The notes under the pieces are model-generated. The model was not told the origin of the DNA. It did not search any database and saw only the letters and a program-made list of their open reading frames with translations. DNA of 44,439 bases, from the NCBI GenBank assembly GCA_001443445.1, contig LDXN01000019.1, forward strand, positions 1 through 44,439. The letters run 5' to 3'. The translations under genes and the position numbers were made by a program. The stretch is from Candidatus Dadabacteria bacterium CSP1-2 (GTDB lineage: Bacteria > Desulfobacterota_D > UBA1144 > Nemesobacterales > CSP1-2). Positions 41,444 to 44,439 of this stretch are shown here, piece after piece. The first letter of the stretch is position 1, and each line of letters starts with the position of its first letter.

Positions 41444-42700
41444 ATGAAAATAGGGTTTATTGTTAGCTCATTTCCTAGCTTGTCACAAACATTTATTCTT
41501 AATCAAATTACAGGATTACTAGATTTAGGGCATGATGTTGAGATATTTGCAAGGAACAATCCTAACGAACCCAAGAAACATCCCGATATATATAAGTATC
41601 ATCTTAATCAACGAACTCATTATATGCCTCACATTCCTCACAGTATATTAAAGCGTAGGTTAAAAGCTATATATCTCATAATCACGAATTTCCATAAGAG
41701 CCCATTTAATATACTAAAGTTATTAAACATACCTAAATATGGAAAAGATACTTTATCATTAATATATACTTTGATTCCTTTTTTAGATAAGAGTTTTGAT
41801 ATACTTCACTGTCATTTTGGACCTAATGGAATTATCAGTTTATATCTTAAAGAGATGGGAATTTCAGGGAAATACATAACTACTTTTCACGGATATGATA
41901 TTAGCGGTTATCCTCGAATAATGGGAGAAAATATATATAACAATTTGTTCAGAAAAGTTGATCTTATTACATGGAATGCGAATTTGACTAAGCGGTGTGT
42001 GATAGAACTTGGATGTGACGAAGATAAAATCATAATTTTGCCATATGGCATTAGAATTGAAAAATTTAGATTCTCTGAAAGAAAAGTTCAAGATAAAGAG
42101 CCTATAAGAATATTAACTGTGGGAAGATTGGTTGAAAAAAAAGGACATGAATATGCAATCAAAGCGATAGCAGAGGTAGTCAAGAGACACGGAAATATTG
42201 AGTATATGATCGCAGGGGATGGACCATCAAGAAGCAAATTAGAGAATCTGGTTGTAACATTAGAGATAGAAAATTATGTGAAATTTCTAGGAGCCGTTGA
42301 TCAAGACGAGGTTTTAAAACTCTATGAGCGTTCACATATTTTTCTCCTTTCAAGTGTAACTGCAAGTGATGGGGATAGTGAAGGACTACCAGTAGTTCTA
42401 CTGGAAGCCCAAGCGGTTGGTCTTCCAATAATATCCAGTTTACATGGTGGAATTCCAGAAGGCGTGCTCGATAGTAAATCTGGCTTCCTTGTTCCTGAGA
42501 AGGATGTTGATGCTTTAGCCGACAAAATAGAATATCTAATTAAAAATCCAGAGTTATGGTCAGAAATGGGAAGATATGGACGAAAGTTTGTTGAAGAACG
42601 ATATGATATCCAAAAACTTAATCAGCGATTAGTAAAAATATACAAAGCTTTGCTTACCAACGATACCAGTACATTGGAAGAGCTTAGGGGTGAGCAATAA
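41444..42700 (+). CDS. glycosyltransferase family 4
   Basis: This 418-residue GT-B enzyme has an N-terminal domain with IGFIVSSFPSLSQTFILNQITGLLDLGHDVEIFAR and a C-terminal donor domain with ILTVGRLVEKKGHEYAIKAIAEV, YMIAGDGPSRSKLE, FLLSSVTASDGDSEGLPVVLLEAQAVGLPIISS. This arrangement is typical of the colanic-acid WcaL/AmsK branch. It begins 4 bases after the previous stop. Confidence 0.92.
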   Translation: MKIGFIVSSFPSLSQTFILNQITGLLDLGHDVEIFARNNPNEPKKHPDIYKYHLNQRTHYMPHIPHSILKRRLKAIYLIITNFHKSPFNILKLLNIPKYGKDTLSLIYTLIPFLDKSFDILHCHFGPNGIISLYLKEMGISGKYITTFHGYDISGYPRIMGENIYNNLFRKVDLITWNANLTKRCVIELGCDEDKIIILPYGIRIEKFRFSERKVQDKEPIRILTVGRLVEKKGHEYAIKAIAEVVKRHGNIEYMIAGDGPSRSKLENLVVTLEIENYVKFLGAVDQDEVLKLYERSHIFLLSSVTASDGDSEGLPVVLLEAQAVGLPIISSLHGGIPEGVLDSKSGFLVPEKDVDALADKIEYLIKNPELWSEMGRYGRKFVEERYDIQKLNQRLVKIYKALLTNDTSTLEELRGEQ

Positions 42701-42810
42701 ATCTAAATAAGAAAGATCTGTTTAAACTGAAGAGAATCGAGTTGATCATAAGTCTTATTAAGCCAAGAATTAAATTAACAGCTATGCATGCTTAAACTCT
42801 TATTCTCTGT

Positions 42811-43467
42811 TTGCTTAAAGGTTCAAAAAAATACTATTATGAATTGGAATACTGGCAACGGCGAAAACTCAAAGAAGGTGATTTATCAGATGAACATTAC
42901 AAGTATTTTTACACAAAACACTTTGGACTCGATGACTCTTTCTATACGGGTAAGAGGATTTTAGATATAGGGTGCGGTCCACGTGGTAGCCTTGAATGGG
43001 CTGATATGGCTGCTGAAAGAGTCGGTATAGATCCATTAGTAGAGTCTTATAAAGCTTTAGCAATTGACAAACATAAAATGAGGTATATAAAAACAGGTGC
43101 AGAGAATATACTATTCGAGGATGAATATTTTGATGTTGTATCTTCTTTTAATTCTTTAGATCAAGTAGATAATATAGATCAAGCGATAGCTGAAATTATT
43201 CGTGTTATTGCTCCTGGTGGTTTTTTTCTTTTAATAACCGAAGTAAATCATGCTCCAACTAAGCGTGAACCGCTAGAATTCTCGTGGGATATAGTTTCCA
43301 AATTCAACTCAAATCTGAAATTGGTAGAGGAAAAGCATTTTGAAAGAAGTAGAGACGGTACATATGCAAGTATTAGTCCAAACATAACCTATGACCATTC
43401 AAAGCCTAAAAAGGAATACGGTGTTCTCTCGGCCAGATTTATAAGATCAGCAAAGTACTATGACTAA
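42811..43467 (+). CDS. class I SAM-dependent methyltransferase
   Basis: This 218-residue protein has KRILDIGCGPRGSLEWA, RVGIDPLVESYKALAID, FDVVSSFNSLDQVDNIDQAIAEI and APGGFFLLITEVNHAP. The start is a TTG at 42811 without a strong ribosome site; the 110 bases before it hold nothing clear. It overlaps the next gene by eight bases. Confidence 0.85.
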   Translation: MLKGSKKYYYELEYWQRRKLKEGDLSDEHYKYFYTKHFGLDDSFYTGKRILDIGCGPRGSLEWADMAAERVGIDPLVESYKALAIDKHKMRYIKTGAENILFEDEYFDVVSSFNSLDQVDNIDQAIAEIIRVIAPGGFFLLITEVNHAPTKREPLEFSWDIVSKFNSNLKLVEEKHFERSRDGTYASISPNITYDHSKPKKEYGVLSARFIRSAKYYD

Positions 43468-44395
43468 GAATTATCCAATCGTAAGTGTGATCATACCAAC
43501 TTATAACCGTGCTGCGTTACTACCTAGAGCTATTAGAAGTGTATTAAATCAATCTTTTCAAGATTTTGAGTTAATTATCGTTAATGATGGATCAACAGAT
43601 AACACGGAGGAAGTTGTAAAGAGTTTTGAAGATAACAAGATTAGATATATCCGACATGAAAAAAATAGAGGGGGATCTGCTGCAAGAAATACAGGGATTA
43701 AGGCAGCACAAGGACAATATATAGGTCTTTTAGACGACGATGATGAGTGGCTACCGGAGAAGTTAGAGAAACAAATTAATAAATTTCAAGGATTGTCTGA
43801 AGGTTATGGAGTAGTTTATAGCGGATTTTCTTATGTGTATGAAAAAAAAGGAGAGATTATTTCCAATAATGTTCCCATGTTACGAGGAAATGTATACGAT
43901 AGCCTTATCAAAGGTTGTATCTTAGGAAGTCCAACTCCTGTTATCAAAAAGATTTGTTTTCAAAAAGCGGGTTTTTTTGATGAGACACTACCAAGTTGTC
44001 AGGATTGGGATATGTGGATTAGGATTTCAAAAAACTATAATTTTGATTTTGTCCCTGATATTTTAGCAAAGCATTATGTTCATGGTGTCCAAATATCAGT
44101 TGATTTAAATGTGAAAATTGTAGCTAGAGAAAAATTAATAGAGAAATATTGGATTGACTTGTCTCAGAAGCCTCAAACCCTTAGCATTCTCTTAACTCGG
44201 CTTGGTATACTTTACTCTCTAGGTGAAGACTATACAAAGGCACGGAAATATTTCTTTGCTTCTATTAAAAAAGATCCACTTAAAAGAGGTAATTATATTC
44301 ACCTATTACTTTCTGCTTTGCTTCCCAGCCTTCATAAGGTTTTAATAAAAAAGTACTTTATAAAAAACATAAATGGAGTTGAATTATACTCCTGA
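43460..44395 (+). CDS. glycosyltransferase family 2
   Basis: This 311-residue GT-A enzyme has VSVIIPTYNRAALLPRAIRSVLNQSFQDFELIIVNDGSTDNTEEVV, NRGGSAARNTGIKAAQGQYIGLLDDDDEWLPEKL with the DDD metal site, and CQDWDMWIRISKNYNFDFVPDILAKH. The C-terminus (about 240-300) is helical. It is complete; the polysaccharide locus may go on beyond the window. Confidence 0.92.
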   Translation: MTKNYPIVSVIIPTYNRAALLPRAIRSVLNQSFQDFELIIVNDGSTDNTEEVVKSFEDNKIRYIRHEKNRGGSAARNTGIKAAQGQYIGLLDDDDEWLPEKLEKQINKFQGLSEGYGVVYSGFSYVYEKKGEIISNNVPMLRGNVYDSLIKGCILGSPTPVIKKICFQKAGFFDETLPSCQDWDMWIRISKNYNFDFVPDILAKHYVHGVQISVDLNVKIVAREKLIEKYWIDLSQKPQTLSILLTRLGILYSLGEDYTKARKYFFASIKKDPLKRGNYIHLLLSALLPSLHKVLIKKYFIKNINGVELYS

Positions 44396-44439
44396 TGGGT
44401 TTTATAACTAATCTGCTGTAATTTTTCTCATAGCTTATA

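Overview
The window is bacterial: Shine-Dalgarno sites, sigma70-type promoters, tightly packed genes and ATGA overlaps are visible throughout. It is AT-rich and becomes visibly more AT-rich after about 36.7 kb. The mix of genes (F420-type luciferase-like oxidoreductase, ethylmalonyl-CoA pathway enzymes, a gldA/F/G-DUF4340 ABC cluster, a GH9 cellulase with a Cys-rich tail typical of deltaproteobacteria-like genomes) suggests an uncultivated Gram-negative, perhaps Desulfobacterota/Dadabacteria-like. That taxonomic guess is low confidence.

Layout. 0-2.5 kb: the start of a secreted protein that leaves the window, a complete insertion sequence with doubled terminal repeats, and an LLM-class oxidoreductase. 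2.7-6.6 kb: a nucleobase-linked group (NCS2 purine permease, hypoxanthine phosphoribosyltransferase, a cytidylate-kinase-like protein fused to a nuclease-like domain, an adenosine-specific kinase). A strongly promoted, highly structured RNA that I cannot assign to a family lies between hpt and the kinase-like gene. 6.7-12 kb: a minus-strand operon for ethylmalonyl-CoA pathway enzymes (methylsuccinyl-CoA dehydrogenase, malyl/beta-methylmalyl-CoA lyase, ethylmalonyl-CoA mutase) with a HEPN-domain gene inserted between lyase and mutase. Its promoter is divergent from a second strong promoter that drives a Cys-rich orphan ORF. 12.8-17.7 kb: a CMD-family protein, a secreted PrcB-like protein, HtpX protease, a DsrE-like protein, and an unusual fusion of an MshEN (type II secretion ATPase N-terminal, c-di-GMP-binding type) domain to a PD-(D/E)XK nuclease domain. 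17.8-22.3 kb: the four-gene gliding/ABC-2 type transporter cluster. 22.5-26.6 kb: aspS, a REP-associated tyrosine transposase (RAYT) gene that carries a REP pair inside its own frame, era and a nitroreductase. 26.7-30.5 kb: a GH9 glycosidase and a crotonase that looks like a methylmalonyl/ethylmalonyl-CoA decarboxylase. 30.9-35.9 kb: two FmdB zinc ribbons, hisIE, rpoZ-marC and a hydantoinase A-like protein. 35.9-44.4 kb: a surface polysaccharide locus with a flippase, three glycosyltransferases and five methyltransferases.

Intergenic DNA is rich in palindromic repeats of several kinds: a GTAGGAGC/GTAGGGGC-bounded REP family, perfect palindromes, and inverted copies of longer repeats. One copy supplies the stop codon of aspS. 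The RAYT in the window is a candidate mobiliser for the REP family. No rRNA, tRNA, CRISPR array or replication origin was recognised.
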